The position numbers and the translations under genes are program-made. A stretch of 64,000 bases of DNA from the NCBI GenBank assembly GCA_021151835.1, contig JAGKWO010000009.1, positions 290,500 to 354,499 on the forward strand. The letters run 5' to 3'. This document shows, in pieces, positions 36,120 through 45,188 of the stretch. Each line of letters starts with the position of its first letter. The stretch's first letter is position 1. Source of the stretch: Gammaproteobacteria bacterium. GTDB taxonomy: Bacteria; Pseudomonadota; Gammaproteobacteria; Pseudomonadales; Cellvibrionaceae. The notes beneath the pieces were generated by a model that was given only the letters and a program-made list of their open reading frames with translations, did no database searches and was not told where the DNA came from.

Positions 36120-37907
36120 CTAATTTTGAGTGCCTTTTAAGGTGTTGATCAGTAAATCTTTCGTCAAAAGTTGCGGCAAAATATCGGCCTTTCCGGTGTG
36201 GTTGGCCGGAAACCAGAGATACAAGGGCACACCACTGCGACCATATTCCTGCAAAAGTTCAGTAATTTCAGGGTCGGTATTTGTCCAATCGCCTTTGATT
36301 GTTGCCACATTTAGTTCGTCGAAAGTTTTTTCCACTGCTTCTGTGTGTAATGCAATGCGTTCATTTGCCAGGCAAGTAAGGCACCAATCGGCAGTGAGGT
36401 TAATAAATACCGGCCGACCTTGTGCTCTTAATTCAGCAACCAGCGCCGGCGAGTAGGCTTGCCAGCGTCCGTTATTTTCCACTAGCTGGTTTTGATCCCG
36501 GGTCTTGAATGGGATGCTGATGGCGGCGATCAAGCTTAGTGCAATCAGTGCACGGCGAATCCATTTCCAGATCCCGCTGGCGTCGCGTCCAAGCAGCCAG
36601 AAACCAAAGGCAATAAGTACCGCACCTGCGGCCAGGGCAGCCATACCGTTCACACTGGTTTGACGGCCGTAAACCCATAGCAACCAGATCGCGCTGAGAT
36701 AAAGCGGGAAAGCGAGGAATTGCTTGAGGTTATCCATCCAGACGCCGGGCTTTGGCAAGCGCTGCGCTAATGCGGGTAGATAGCAGAGTAATAACAATGG
36801 CAGGGCCATACCCAATCCCAACGCCGCAAATACGGCGATACAAACGTAGGCCGGTTGGGTCAATGCGAAACCTAACGCAGTACCCATAAAAGGAGCCGTA
36901 CACGGGCTGGCAACTACGGCAGCGAGTACGCCGGTGAAAAAGGAGCCGCTTAAACCGGATTTTTGGGTAAGGCCCTGGCCGGCCCCCATTAGACTGGTAC
37001 CGAAATTAATCAGCCCGGACATGCTCAAGCCCATCACGAAGAATAGATAGGCAAGTGCCGCAATCAATCCCGGCGATTGCAACTGGAAGCCCCAGCCGAT
37101 GGCTTCACCGCCTTTGCGTGCGATTAATAAAGCAATCGCAAATCCGACGAAACAAGCAATGATCCCCAAGGTATAAACCCAGCCGTGAAGCGCGAGGCGT
37201 GCGCGATCTGCCGCTGCCAGGCTCATTACTTTGATGGACAGTACGGGGAACACGCACGGCATAAGGTTAAGGATGGTACCGCCCAGGATCGCCAGTAAGA
37301 TTGCCTGTAACAACCAGCCTGATGCAGGCGTCGGTGCGGCGGTTGGTTCTGCCGGGGTGGTTGGTGTGGATGCTGCCGGGGTTGCAGTGGCCGTTTGTTC
37401 AACTACCAATGCATTTGCTGGATCTACCGATAACGTTTTCTTTTGCGGCGGGTAACACAAACCTGCATCGGCACAGCCCTGGAATTCAAGCTTAAGGATA
37501 AACGGTTTGTTGATAGCACCCAGATCGAAGCTGGCGGTAACTTCATGGTAATGCACCATGGTTTCGCGTTCGAACAGCTCGTCGTACTTCATTTTGCCTG
37601 GCGTATAACCCGGGGTCAGGTTAATCCCCTCGTCAGCTTTAAATTTAAAGCGCTCCTCGTAAAGGTAATAACCATCGGCAATTTTCCAGTGCAAAACCAG
37701 CTTGCCTTGCGCGATGGTGTATTCCGGAATAAATGCCTGGGCGACTGGTAAAAACTCATCTTGCGCAGCGATCTTGTTTTCCAGTGTGACTGGTGATTGA
37801 TTGAGATTCTGGTTTTTCGGGGCAAAAGGATCATCCGCTGCAACCGCTGAAAAACAGGTGATCAACAGCACGGAGTGCAGCGCGAGGGAGGTCAGGCGTG
37901 AAAGCAT
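36120..37907 (-). CDS. dsbD: Thiol:disulfide interchange protein DsbD
   Basis: DsbD moves electrons from cytoplasmic thioredoxin to periplasmic DsbC/DsbG. The start at 37907 (MLSRLTSLALHS) gives a signal peptide and 595 aa; the in-frame codon at 37988 adds a non-signal-like extension. Domains: periplasmic alpha with CADAGLCYPP (about residues 140-150), an eight-helix membrane domain with the Cys in ILNLMPCVFPVLS and ASPCTAPFMGTALG, and a C-terminal thioredoxin domain with LTADWCLTCLANE (CLTC rather than the CVAC of E. coli). It precedes aroQ-accBC as in pseudomonads. Confidence 0.95.
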   Translation of the reverse strand: MLSRLTSLALHSVLLITCFSAVAADDPFAPKNQNLNQSPVTLENKIAAQDEFLPVAQAFIPEYTIAQGKLVLHWKIADGYYLYEERFKFKADEGINLTPGYTPGKMKYDELFERETMVHYHEVTASFDLGAINKPFILKLEFQGCADAGLCYPPQKKTLSVDPANALVVEQTATATPAASTPTTPAEPTAAPTPASGWLLQAILLAILGGTILNLMPCVFPVLSIKVMSLAAADRARLALHGWVYTLGIIACFVGFAIALLIARKGGEAIGWGFQLQSPGLIAALAYLFFVMGLSMSGLINFGTSLMGAGQGLTQKSGLSGSFFTGVLAAVVASPCTAPFMGTALGFALTQPAYVCIAVFAALGLGMALPLLLLCYLPALAQRLPKPGVWMDNLKQFLAFPLYLSAIWLLWVYGRQTSVNGMAALAAGAVLIAFGFWLLGRDASGIWKWIRRALIALSLIAAISIPFKTRDQNQLVENNGRWQAYSPALVAELRAQGRPVFINLTADWCLTCLANERIALHTEAVEKTFDELNVATIKGDWTNTDPEITELLQEYGRSGVPLYLWFPANHTGKADILPQLLTKDLLINTLKGTQN

Positions 37908-38121
37908 AATCGTGTTTCTTTGTTGTAATGGTGAGTGCCGGATGCCGGAACGGCCGAGTTGCAGTAACATACGCGACCCTATGGACACTGGGCAATGCCT
38001 TTCATTCCCGAAAAGTCGCCATTCCGTAAGATTTTTATCTGCACTTCCGTTTTTGTTATAAAGCGATCATTCGCTGTGGGAATTTCCGCAACAAATGTTG
38101 TTTTGCCAAGAGATGTTTTCT

Positions 38122-38853
38122 ATGTTCAATATCGTTGTTCGCTGCTGTGTATTAGTTATTGTCAGCTTTGGATTAACTGCCTGCCAGCCCAATTTCTGGA
38201 AGAAAAAAGAACCACCGCCGCCACCTGCACCTGCGCCGGTAGTACAGGCACCCGCGCCGCTTACCAAAGACCAGCAGGCCGCAAAGTTGTTGATCCTGAA
38301 TGGCGAATACACGCTCGCGCACAACCAGTTGCTGACTCCCGCGAACGACAACGCCTTTGATTATTTCCGGGCAGCGTTAAAGCTGGATCCAAATAACGCA
38401 CGTGCAAAAGGCGGCTTGCAGGGAATCGTCATGCGCTATGTGGACCTTGCCCGCCAGGCGGCGGCGCGCGGCAATTATTCGCACGCGACGACGATGTTGA
38501 ATAATGCCCGCATCGTGGACCCGGAAAATTTATTAATCAAGGAGGTGTCGGCGGCAATTTCCGACCAGATTCGCCTGGCGCCGCCGGTTGAGCCTTATCG
38601 CGGTGGTTCCAACGAGTTTTTATTGAATGCCGATTTGCTCGGTAAAGACGACCCGCAAATACTGGCGAAACTCGGAGAAATCGCGCGCAAATTAAAGGAA
38701 ACCAATACCCTTGCGATTATTATTGCGCGTACTGATGTGGAAGGGCGCTGGATTTACCAGAAAATGCGCGAGGCGGTACCCGGTCATCGTGTGCGTGGGG
38801 ATATAAAACTGGGTAGCCCGGCGCGCGTACAATTGGTCCCGATTGCACAATAA
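38122..38853 (+). CDS. TPR-containing lipoprotein of unknown function
   Basis: The ATG at 38122 follows AAGAG and gives a lipoprotein signal (VSFGLTAC, Cys21); the frame is open from 38095 but those codons are not needed. The 243 aa continue with a Pro-rich stretch (KKEPPPPPAPAPV) and TPR-like repeats (DNAFDYFRAALKLDPNNARAKGG; ARQAAARGNYSHATTMLNNARIVDPEN). The last 75 residues (LGEIARKLKETNTLAIIIARTDVEGRW) may form an OmpA-like or phosphodiesterase-unrelated small domain; I do not recognise it. It is divergent from dsbD. A periplasm-facing envelope role is the most that can be said. Confidence 0.8.
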   Translation: MFNIVVRCCVLVIVSFGLTACQPNFWKKKEPPPPPAPAPVVQAPAPLTKDQQAAKLLILNGEYTLAHNQLLTPANDNAFDYFRAALKLDPNNARAKGGLQGIVMRYVDLARQAAARGNYSHATTMLNNARIVDPENLLIKEVSAAISDQIRLAPPVEPYRGGSNEFLLNADLLGKDDPQILAKLGEIARKLKETNTLAIIIARTDVEGRWIYQKMREAVPGHRVRGDIKLGSPARVQLVPIAQ

Positions 38854-38860
38854 CAGCGGC

Positions 38861-38890
38861 GGCCCTATCAATTTTAGTAATGATAGGGCC
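38861..38890 (+). terminator. Hairpin after the TPR lipoprotein gene
   Basis: GGCCCTATCA (38861-38870) and TGATAGGGCC (38881-38890) form a perfect 10-base stem with a 10-base loop, 8 bases after the stop; no T-tail, so terminator function is uncertain. Confidence 0.5.
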
Positions 38891-39116
38891 CGCACCTCGG
38901 CCAATATTTTCACTTGCTGGCGAATTTTCACTCATCATCCCCGCCTTCAGCTAACCCCTTCTTCCTTCAAATATTAAATTTCCGCTACCGGCGTTCGATT
39001 TTGGGTATCCAGAATTGCGATAAGCCAAACATTTGCTATACCCAATCTCAGGCGAGGCAGTTTTCGGGGTGGATGTGAACCTTGCCAGGACCATATGAGA
39101 TGCAAGCGAGGGTATT

Positions 39117-39938
39117 GTGGAGCTTAAAAATTTAATTGATAACGCACAAAAGTTGCCGAATATTCCTAAAGTGGTGCAGGAGTTAATCGAAAGCTTTGGC
39201 GATGAAAATATTAATAATGAGACTATTGCGAAAAAAATCAGCGCTGACCAGGTGTTGACGGCGAAGGTATTGCGCGCGGCTAACTCGGCGCATTACGGCG
39301 GCAATCGCAAAGTAGGCTCGGTAAATGATGCGGTATTTATTCTTGGATTTAATGCAGTGCGTACACTGGTGTTAGCGTCGGGAATGACAGGCGCGTTCAA
39401 GGCACCGGAAGGTTTTGATTTGCCCGCCTTTTGGCATAACAGTTTTGCGGTTGCAGCAACTTGCAAATGGCTCGCGAAATTCTCTAAAGATGATGCAGAA
39501 ACCGCGTTTACCTGCGGCATGATCCATAACATTGGTGAACTGCTAATCCACATTTTGTTACCGGAAGAATGCAAGGAAATCCAGAAAGTTGTGGATCGCG
39601 GTGGGCGTAATTCCGATATCGAAAAAAATGTACTCGGATTTAATTTCCCGGAGGCGGGCGCGGAACTGGCGAATCGCTGGAAATTTCCGGATGCCATTGT
39701 GGCCGGTATCCGGTATCAATTGAACCCGTTAACGGCACCGGAATTTTCACGTTTTGCGGCGCTAATCAACATCGCCGATTACATAGTCCATGTGCATGAA
39801 AAAGGTAATGATGCGGAATTGCTGGCCAATTTCCCCAATGAGTTGGCAACCAAGTTGGGCATCAACCTGGTGAAATTGGCAGAGCGAATTGACGAGACTA
39901 ACGATTTAATGGGTGGCTTCGACGAGCTGATCCATTAG
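39117..39938 (+). CDS. HDOD domain protein
   Basis: The 273-aa cytoplasmic protein is one HDOD domain: LPNIPKVVQELIESFGDE, AKKISADQVLTAKVLRAANSAHYG, VNDAVFILGFNAVRTLVLASG and a degenerate HD-like site (MIHNIGELLIHILLP). The start is a GTG at 39117 behind GAGGG, which begins the conserved ELKNLIDNAQKLPNIP. HDOD proteins without output domains act in c-di-GMP or stress signalling networks as adaptors; the role here is unknown. It stands alone with a terminator after it. Confidence 0.9.
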   Translation: MELKNLIDNAQKLPNIPKVVQELIESFGDENINNETIAKKISADQVLTAKVLRAANSAHYGGNRKVGSVNDAVFILGFNAVRTLVLASGMTGAFKAPEGFDLPAFWHNSFAVAATCKWLAKFSKDDAETAFTCGMIHNIGELLIHILLPEECKEIQKVVDRGGRNSDIEKNVLGFNFPEAGAELANRWKFPDAIVAGIRYQLNPLTAPEFSRFAALINIADYIVHVHEKGNDAELLANFPNELATKLGINLVKLAERIDETNDLMGGFDELIH

Positions 39939-39978
39939 CGCAAACTATTATCAGTTAACTACAACGACGGTGAGAGCC

Positions 39979-40008
39979 AAAGGCCTGCAATAACATGCGG
40001 GCCTTTTT
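39979..40008. terminator. Terminator between convergent HDOD and dusC genes
   Basis: AAAGGCCTGCA pairs with TGCGGGCCTTT (one G-T pair), followed by T6 on the plus strand; it abuts the dusC stop. Confidence 0.8.
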
Positions 40009-40979
40009 TATTCTGCGATTGCGCTGCAAGCAGCCAATGCTTCCTGGAAGCAGGCATCCAATTCCGGTGGGGTAGTTTTGCGCTTTATCGCCTCAAAAAA
40101 TACCGCGGCTTGCGGGTATTGGCGACTTAAATACATCAGCCATTGCTTTACCCGGTTCCCGCAATTTCGTTCGCAATAGAGCGGAGTAGTAAGGCGGTAA
40201 TAATCGTAAAGCATGGTGCAGATTTCCGGCCACGTCAGGGGTGTGTAATCTTCATTATCAAGGTGGGCTTTGATTTGGCGCGCAAGGTCCGGGCAGGAAA
40301 GCAGGCCGCGCCCCAGCATTACATCCACTCCGCCTGATTGTTCGCGGCAACGCAAGTAATCTTCCACGGTCCAGATCTCGCCGTTGGCGACCACAGGAAT
40401 GGTTAATTCGGCACGAATGTCAGCGATGTAATGCCAATAAGCCGGTGGCTTGTAGCCGTCAGCTTTGGAGCGGGCATGTACGGTAAGTTCATTGGCACCG
40501 GCAGCTTGTACGGCGCGGGCGTTATCCAGGTAACTACTGCGATCCTCATAGCCCAGGCGGATTTTTGCGGTGACCGGGATAGCGGCGGGAACTGCCTCGC
40601 GCACGGCTTTGATAATGGAGTAAACGCGATCCGGGGTGCGCAACAGGCATGCACCGCCTTCGTGTGAATTTACTGTTTTGGCGGGGCAACCGAAATTCAG
40701 ATCGATAGCCTTGGCCCCGTAATTGACCAGCTCCAGTGCATTCATTGCCATAGGTTCGGGTTTGCTACCTAACAATTGAACCCGCACGGGAGTGCCGTTG
40801 GGGGTGTTGCAGCCGCTCTCCAGTTCCGGGGCAAACTTATAAAAGACCTTATAAGGAAGCTTTTGGTCGGTGACACGGATAAACTCGGTAACACAGCCAT
40901 CCAGCCCGCCGATCCGGGTGAGGATATCGCGCACGTGGTGTTCAACAACGCCCTCCATCGGGGCCAACATAATTCTCAT
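40008..40979 (-). CDS. dusC: tRNA-dihydrouridine(16) synthase DusC
   Basis: DusC reduces uridine 16 of tRNA with FMN. The 323-aa protein has MLAPMEGVVEHHVRDILT, IDLNFGCPAKTVNSHEGGAC with the catalytic Cys, VTAKIRLGYED, LTVHARSKADGYKPPAYW and VMLGRGLLSCPDLARQIK. This pattern (PMEGV start, EGGACLL) separates it from DusB at 29.5 kb. It converges on the HDOD gene and is divergent from the helicase gene. Confidence 0.95.
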   Translation of the reverse strand: MRIMLAPMEGVVEHHVRDILTRIGGLDGCVTEFIRVTDQKLPYKVFYKFAPELESGCNTPNGTPVRVQLLGSKPEPMAMNALELVNYGAKAIDLNFGCPAKTVNSHEGGACLLRTPDRVYSIIKAVREAVPAAIPVTAKIRLGYEDRSSYLDNARAVQAAGANELTVHARSKADGYKPPAYWHYIADIRAELTIPVVANGEIWTVEDYLRCREQSGGVDVMLGRGLLSCPDLARQIKAHLDNEDYTPLTWPEICTMLYDYYRLTTPLYCERNCGNRVKQWLMYLSRQYPQAAVFFEAIKRKTTPPELDACFQEALAACSAIAE

Positions 40980-41109
40980 GAAGCTTGCCTGGTTTTACAA
41001 AAGGGCGGCATTTTAACGGCATACGGGCAGTTTTGGTTGAAATATTGTCCAACCCTGCGTAGATTGCGCGGCCTTTTTGGCTATTCCTACTTATATATTG
41101 AGGTTCACC

Positions 41110-42486
41110 ATGACTTTACCCGGCTTCCATGACCTGATTAGCGATAACCAGTTGCGCAAGGCCATCGATTTGCTGGGCTACGAACAAGCCACACCGGTGC
41201 AGGCAAAAGCGATCCCGGCCGCGTTGGCGGGCAAGAATTTGATTGTCAGCTCCAAGACGGGCAGCGGTAAAACTGTCGCTTTCCTCCTGCCGGCGTTGCA
41301 AGCGATGTTGGCAAGGGCTCCGGTGAACCCCAGCTCAACCCGCTTGTTGATATTGACTCCCACCCGGGAACTCGCGCGCCAGATCGTCAAAAACGCCGAA
41401 CAATTACTGAAATTCACCGGTATGAAAGTCGGGACTATCTGTGGTGGCGAAGAACTCAAATACCAAAAAGCGTTGCTGCGCAAAAATCCGGAAATCATAG
41501 TAGGTACACCTGGCCGCCTCGCCGAGCATGTGATGTTGAAATCCACTGAATTTTCCGGGCTGGAGTTTTTGGTGCTGGACGAAGCTGATCGCATGCTGGA
41601 TATGGGCTTGAGTGATGATGTGCTCAGGATTACCGCCAGCTGCCGCGCCGAGCGGCAGACATTTTTATTTTCTGCCACTCTGGAGCAGAAAGGCCTGCGC
41701 CACTTAATCAAGCAAGTAATTTTGGGCGAAGCGGAAGAAATTTACCTCGATGAAAAACCCAATGCGATCATCCAGCAAATGATCCTGGCTGACGATTACA
41801 AACACAAAGAAAAATTATTGGTCGCGCTACTGGAAAAGGCTGCCTTTGAAAAGGCAATTATTTTCACCAATACCAAGGCGCGCGCAGCGCAACTGGATAA
41901 TTTCCTGCGTTATAACAAATACAAAGTCAGTTGCTTGCATGGTGATATCACGCAAGACCAACGCAAAATCACATTGGAACATTTCCGCCAGGGGCGCACG
42001 CAGTTATTAGTTGCCACTGATGTTGCCGCGCGCGGTTTGGATATCCCCGGCGTTGAACTGGTAGTCAATATTGATGTGGCTCATTCGGGCGATGAATATT
42101 TGCACCGGATTGGCCGCACCGGCCGTGCTGATGCCGAGGGCAGGGCGGTAACCCTGGTCGATGCGAAAGAGTGGAATCTCTGCAAAAGTATCGAGCGTTA
42201 CCTGAATGTAACCTTCGAAACTATCGGCATGCCAGGCTTGAAAGGAAAATACCAGGGGCCGGATAAAATAAAGGCATCGGGTAAGGCAGCCGGTACCAAA
42301 AAGAAATCATCCAAAGATGATAAGGCTGAAGATAAAAAGCCCAAGGTGAAAGTACGCGAACGCGATAAGAAGAACATCGGCAAGCGCCGTGTCCCCACCG
42401 CCATAAAAAATACGCAAGTCGTGGATGGCTTTGCTCCACCGAAAAAGAAAATCGGTAAAACGCTGGATGATGCCGGCGAAGAATAA
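41110..42486 (+). CDS. DEAD-box ATP-dependent RNA helicase (SrmB/RhlE-like)
   Basis: The ATG at 41110 (MTLPGFHDLIS) behind GAGG is preferred over the in-frame codon at 41077. The 458-aa protein has all helicase motifs: the Q motif (YEQATPVQAKAIPAAL), SSKTGSGKT, PTRELARQ, TPGRL, VLDEADRMLDMG, FSATL, IIFTNTK, TDVAARGLDIPG and HRIGRTGRADAEG. A basic 85-residue tail (KKKSSKDDKAEDKKPKVKV...) probably contacts RNA. Such helicases act in ribosome assembly or mRNA decay; the exact subfamily is unsure. Confidence 0.94.
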   Translation: MTLPGFHDLISDNQLRKAIDLLGYEQATPVQAKAIPAALAGKNLIVSSKTGSGKTVAFLLPALQAMLARAPVNPSSTRLLILTPTRELARQIVKNAEQLLKFTGMKVGTICGGEELKYQKALLRKNPEIIVGTPGRLAEHVMLKSTEFSGLEFLVLDEADRMLDMGLSDDVLRITASCRAERQTFLFSATLEQKGLRHLIKQVILGEAEEIYLDEKPNAIIQQMILADDYKHKEKLLVALLEKAAFEKAIIFTNTKARAAQLDNFLRYNKYKVSCLHGDITQDQRKITLEHFRQGRTQLLVATDVAARGLDIPGVELVVNIDVAHSGDEYLHRIGRTGRADAEGRAVTLVDAKEWNLCKSIERYLNVTFETIGMPGLKGKYQGPDKIKASGKAAGTKKKSSKDDKAEDKKPKVKVRERDKKNIGKRRVPTAIKNTQVVDGFAPPKKKIGKTLDDAGEE

Positions 42487-42979
42487 ACCGGCTTATCTGC
42501 GCCTCTTTAATGCCGCTTGGCTATGTCACTTTTATTGCAAAGAAGTGATTGACCCAAATCAAAAATAAGCCTAGTATCAAAACAAGGGTGACGAACACAA
42601 CCAGTAGTTGCCCGCGACAACCTGAACCACTATTGGTTGCTTTTTCCGAAGCAATTACGGTTCAGAATCACAATCGAATTTAGCAATTGCGGGCGATGTT
42701 CGCGAACTGGTTTTATTCGGCCTCACGTCATCTCCCTGTCATAACTTTTTGTTTTACTGCCTTTTGTTTTATTGAAAATGTTTTGTTGTTTGAACTGATG
42801 TTTAAATTACGAATCCAAGAGTTGGATGTTTTATTTAACCCTTTCAAGAAATTAATATTTTCAAATAGGAGGAGCAAACGACTGATCCACACCATCAACT
42901 TGCGTAAATCGGGTGACTCACATTAACGGGTATTGCTTAAATGCTCGTGTTATTTACCGACCGAAGGGGATTATGATTT
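42487..42979. other. Intergenic region, no convincing gene
   Basis: 493 bases between the helicase and phoH-like genes. The plus-strand frame at 42687-42926 (79 codons, Phe-rich) has no ribosome-binding site or known motif. On the minus strand 42655-42521 a frame encodes a membrane-helix-like run (LLVVFVTLVLILGLFLIWV) but lacks a normal start codon. AAGGGG ahead of 42980 is the phoH-like ribosome-binding site. Confidence 0.4.
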
Positions 42980-43786
42980 ATGGCAAAAAAATCGCATGCC
43001 AGACGCAGTGCAAATCACCAACACTTTGACGATAACAACTATTCGACGTCACGGCATAAGTCGCGAAAGAATCCACGGACTGATGACAATATCGTCGACC
43101 TTAAATCCCGCTCGCAACAACTTGAAACTGCTTACTCTCCCCCTCGCTCTCCTCAACCGCTCCGCGCTAAGACAAAATCCCAGCAAGAATATATCCACGC
43201 TATTAATACCCATATGCTCACATTTGGTATTGGCCCAGCCGGTACCGGTAAAAGCTATTGCGCTGGTGCCTTGGCAGCTGAGGCATTGGAGTCCGGGCGT
43301 ATTGAGCGAATTATTCTCACACGTCCGGCAGTGGAGTCAGGGGAAAACCTCGGTTTTCTTCCCGGTGACCTTGATGAAAAATTCTCCGTTTATATCGATG
43401 CCTTCCGCGATATCCTGAACGAGCGCCTCGGCGCCGGTACTGTGGATTATTGTTTGCGCCACGGCCGAATCGTGGCGGCACCATTGGCATTTATGCGCGG
43501 TAAAACTTTTAACAGCAAAACCTTTGTGATCCTTGACGAGGCACAAAACACTAGTCCTGCGCAAATGAAAATGTTCCTGACCCGGATCGGTGAGGATTGC
43601 AAAGTGGTAATTAACGGTGATATCAAGCAAAGCGATATCCGTGGTCCCAATGGGTTGGCTGATGCTGTTGAGCGTTTGCAAGGCCTGCCTAATGTTTATG
43701 TGCATGAGTTTGAGCGCGAAGATATAGTCCGCAGCGGTTTGGTGCGCGATATTATTGATCGCTACGAGGTACCCGAAGAAAGCTAA
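42980..43786 (+). CDS. PhoH-family ATPase
   Basis: The 268-aa protein has a basic, disordered N-terminus (residues 1-60) followed by a PhoH domain: Walker A FGIGPAGTGKSYCA, RPAVESGENLGFLPGDLDEK, Walker B TFVILDEAQNTSPAQMKMFLTR and the sensor region VVINGDIKQSDIRG. PhoH proteins are RNA-associated ATPases linked to phosphate or stress response; the cellular role is poorly known. It is not next to ybeY, so it may be the second, shorter PhoH type. A terminator-like hairpin follows. Confidence 0.92.
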   Translation: MAKKSHARRSANHQHFDDNNYSTSRHKSRKNPRTDDNIVDLKSRSQQLETAYSPPRSPQPLRAKTKSQQEYIHAINTHMLTFGIGPAGTGKSYCAGALAAEALESGRIERIILTRPAVESGENLGFLPGDLDEKFSVYIDAFRDILNERLGAGTVDYCLRHGRIVAAPLAFMRGKTFNSKTFVILDEAQNTSPAQMKMFLTRIGEDCKVVINGDIKQSDIRGPNGLADAVERLQGLPNVYVHEFEREDIVRSGLVRDIIDRYEVPEES

Positions 43787-43796
43787 CATTCATTTG

Positions 43797-43829
43797 AAGC
43801 CGGAGGTAAACGAACAATACCTCCGGCTT
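43797..43829 (+). terminator. Terminator-like hairpin after the phoH-like gene
   Basis: AAGCCGGAGGTA (43797-43808) and TACCTCCGGCTT (43818-43829), a perfect 12-base stem with a T-rich but interrupted tail (ATTTCATTT). Confidence 0.7.
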
Positions 43830-43905
43830 ATTTCATTTGTGACTTGCTTATTAACACACGAGTCGACATCCTGCGCGCTTGTTTTTTCCCGCTTCGATTA
43901 TTCCT

Positions 43906-44718
43906 ATGAAAGATTTGCGTTGTCCATTATGCCGGCAGCCATTGCAATTAAACCCGCAAGGTCTTGCGTGTGAAAACCGTCACCAGTTTGATCGTGCGAA
44001 AGAAGGTTATTTCAATTTATTGCCGGTACAGAATAAACACTCACGTGAACCTGGCGATGCCAAAGAACAATTGCAAGCGCGTCGGCAATTTTTGCAGGCG
44101 GGGTTTTTTGACCCGCTCAAACAGCGTATAACCAGTTTAATTCCGCAACAGACGCAAACATTATTGGATATTGGTTGCGGTGAGGGTTATTTCACCCATT
44201 CTTTTGCCAATGCTTTGCCGGATGCACAAGTATACGGGGTTGATATCGCCAAAGCCGGTGTGCGGCTCGCAGCCAAATCAGCAGCAGATAAAAACCGCAA
44301 CGTATTTGCAGTGGCATCCAGTTTTGATTTGCCTTTCGCTGATCAGTCCCTGGATGTAGTAACCCGCATTTATGCTCCGAGTAAAGATGCCGAGTTATGG
44401 CGTGTAATAAAGCCGAATGGTCTTTTGGTTATAGTGGCTCCCGCTGAAAATCATCTGTTGGGATTACGGCAGCAGATATACGCTGAAGTGCGTCCTCACG
44501 GAGCGCCAGTTACACCGGCAGGGTTTGGATTGGTCGCACAAGAGCGGTTAACCCTGGGTGTGGAGATAAAAGAGAAAGCGCTATGCCGTGCGTTATTGTC
44601 CATGACACCTTTTGCTTGGCGCTTAGCGGCTGCGCTTCGCGTGCAGATTGAAGACGAGGGATTGGTGGATCAATTGGATTTTGGTATCTACACATACCAA
44701 AGGCTGGATCATTTATAA
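43906..44718 (+). CDS. rlmA: 23S rRNA (guanine-N1)-methyltransferase RlmA
   Basis: RlmA methylates a guanine in helix 35 of 23S rRNA (G745 in E. coli). The ATG at 43906 (MKDLRCPLCRQPL) is the expected start; the upstream TTG at 43879 is not. The 270-aa protein has an N-terminal zinc finger (CPLC...LACENRHQFD), the linker AKEGYFNLLPVQ, and a SAM-binding domain (LLDIGCGEGYFTHS; YGVDIAKAGVRLAA; VTRIYAPSK). Shine-Dalgarno is weak. Confidence 0.92.
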   Translation: MKDLRCPLCRQPLQLNPQGLACENRHQFDRAKEGYFNLLPVQNKHSREPGDAKEQLQARRQFLQAGFFDPLKQRITSLIPQQTQTLLDIGCGEGYFTHSFANALPDAQVYGVDIAKAGVRLAAKSAADKNRNVFAVASSFDLPFADQSLDVVTRIYAPSKDAELWRVIKPNGLLVIVAPAENHLLGLRQQIYAEVRPHGAPVTPAGFGLVAQERLTLGVEIKEKALCRALLSMTPFAWRLAAALRVQIEDEGLVDQLDFGIYTYQRLDHL

Positions 44719-45188
44719 ATACGCGATAAGCAACGTGTGGTTTATAGCAATGTGATATCGATCACAAAGCTAAATTCTATTGTGGAATAAATCTTGATTG
44801 AGTTATGATGAAAACCAAGGTTTGGATGTTTTTTGTGCCATATTTGGTTGATTGATATCCTGTTGTAATTGATAACCCGCTCCAAACCGGTTTTTTGCTT
44901 TGCCACCAGAGCATTGCTGTTTTGCCAAAGTCCGGATTTTATCGGTTTGGCCTGGCTGCAACAGGGAATTTCTTGCCTCGCATTGTGTTTTTTTAGCGCA
45001 CCGATATTAATAAATCCGCCATTATTTCACCGGAATTCATGGTTATATGGGCATTTGCCATGAATTGACTAGAATTCAGAGGGATTCTGGTGTTCATCAT
45101 GTTGGTTGGAAATGTGAATACCTGAATGTTAGGGACGCTAGAAAAGAATTAAATTTCTAACATTTTAAAAAAAATCGGAAACACACTA
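44719..45188. other. Long leader/promoter region of the secretion channel gene
   Basis: 470 bases without a gene. It holds a perfect CRP box at 44751, an AATTCATGG/CCATGAATT inverted repeat (45034-45042 and 45058-45066, 15-base spacer) and an AT-rich stretch before the start codon. A short frame at 44869-45063 has no gene-like features. The large distance from CRP box to start suggests a long 5' leader or a second promoter. Confidence 0.5.
44751..44766. promoter_or_regulatory. CRP/Vfr binding site upstream of the Lap-type export genes
   Basis: TGTGATATCGATCACA is a perfect 16-base palindrome matching the TGTGA-N6-TCACA consensus of CRP-family regulators. It lies between the rlmA stop and the lapE-like gene, about 420 bases before the latter. 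Confidence 0.75.

Noticed and set aside
42521..42655. Minus-strand frame encoding a single membrane-helix-like peptide ending VNHFFAIKVT
   Set aside because: Suggestive hydrophobic run, but no ATG, GTG or TTG start at a usable position and no Shine-Dalgarno; kept only as a note.
45034..45066. Inverted repeat AATTCATGG/CCATGAATT as a riboswitch or operator
   Set aside because: Short stem with a 15-base loop and no match to a known riboswitch; mentioned only in the intergenic note.
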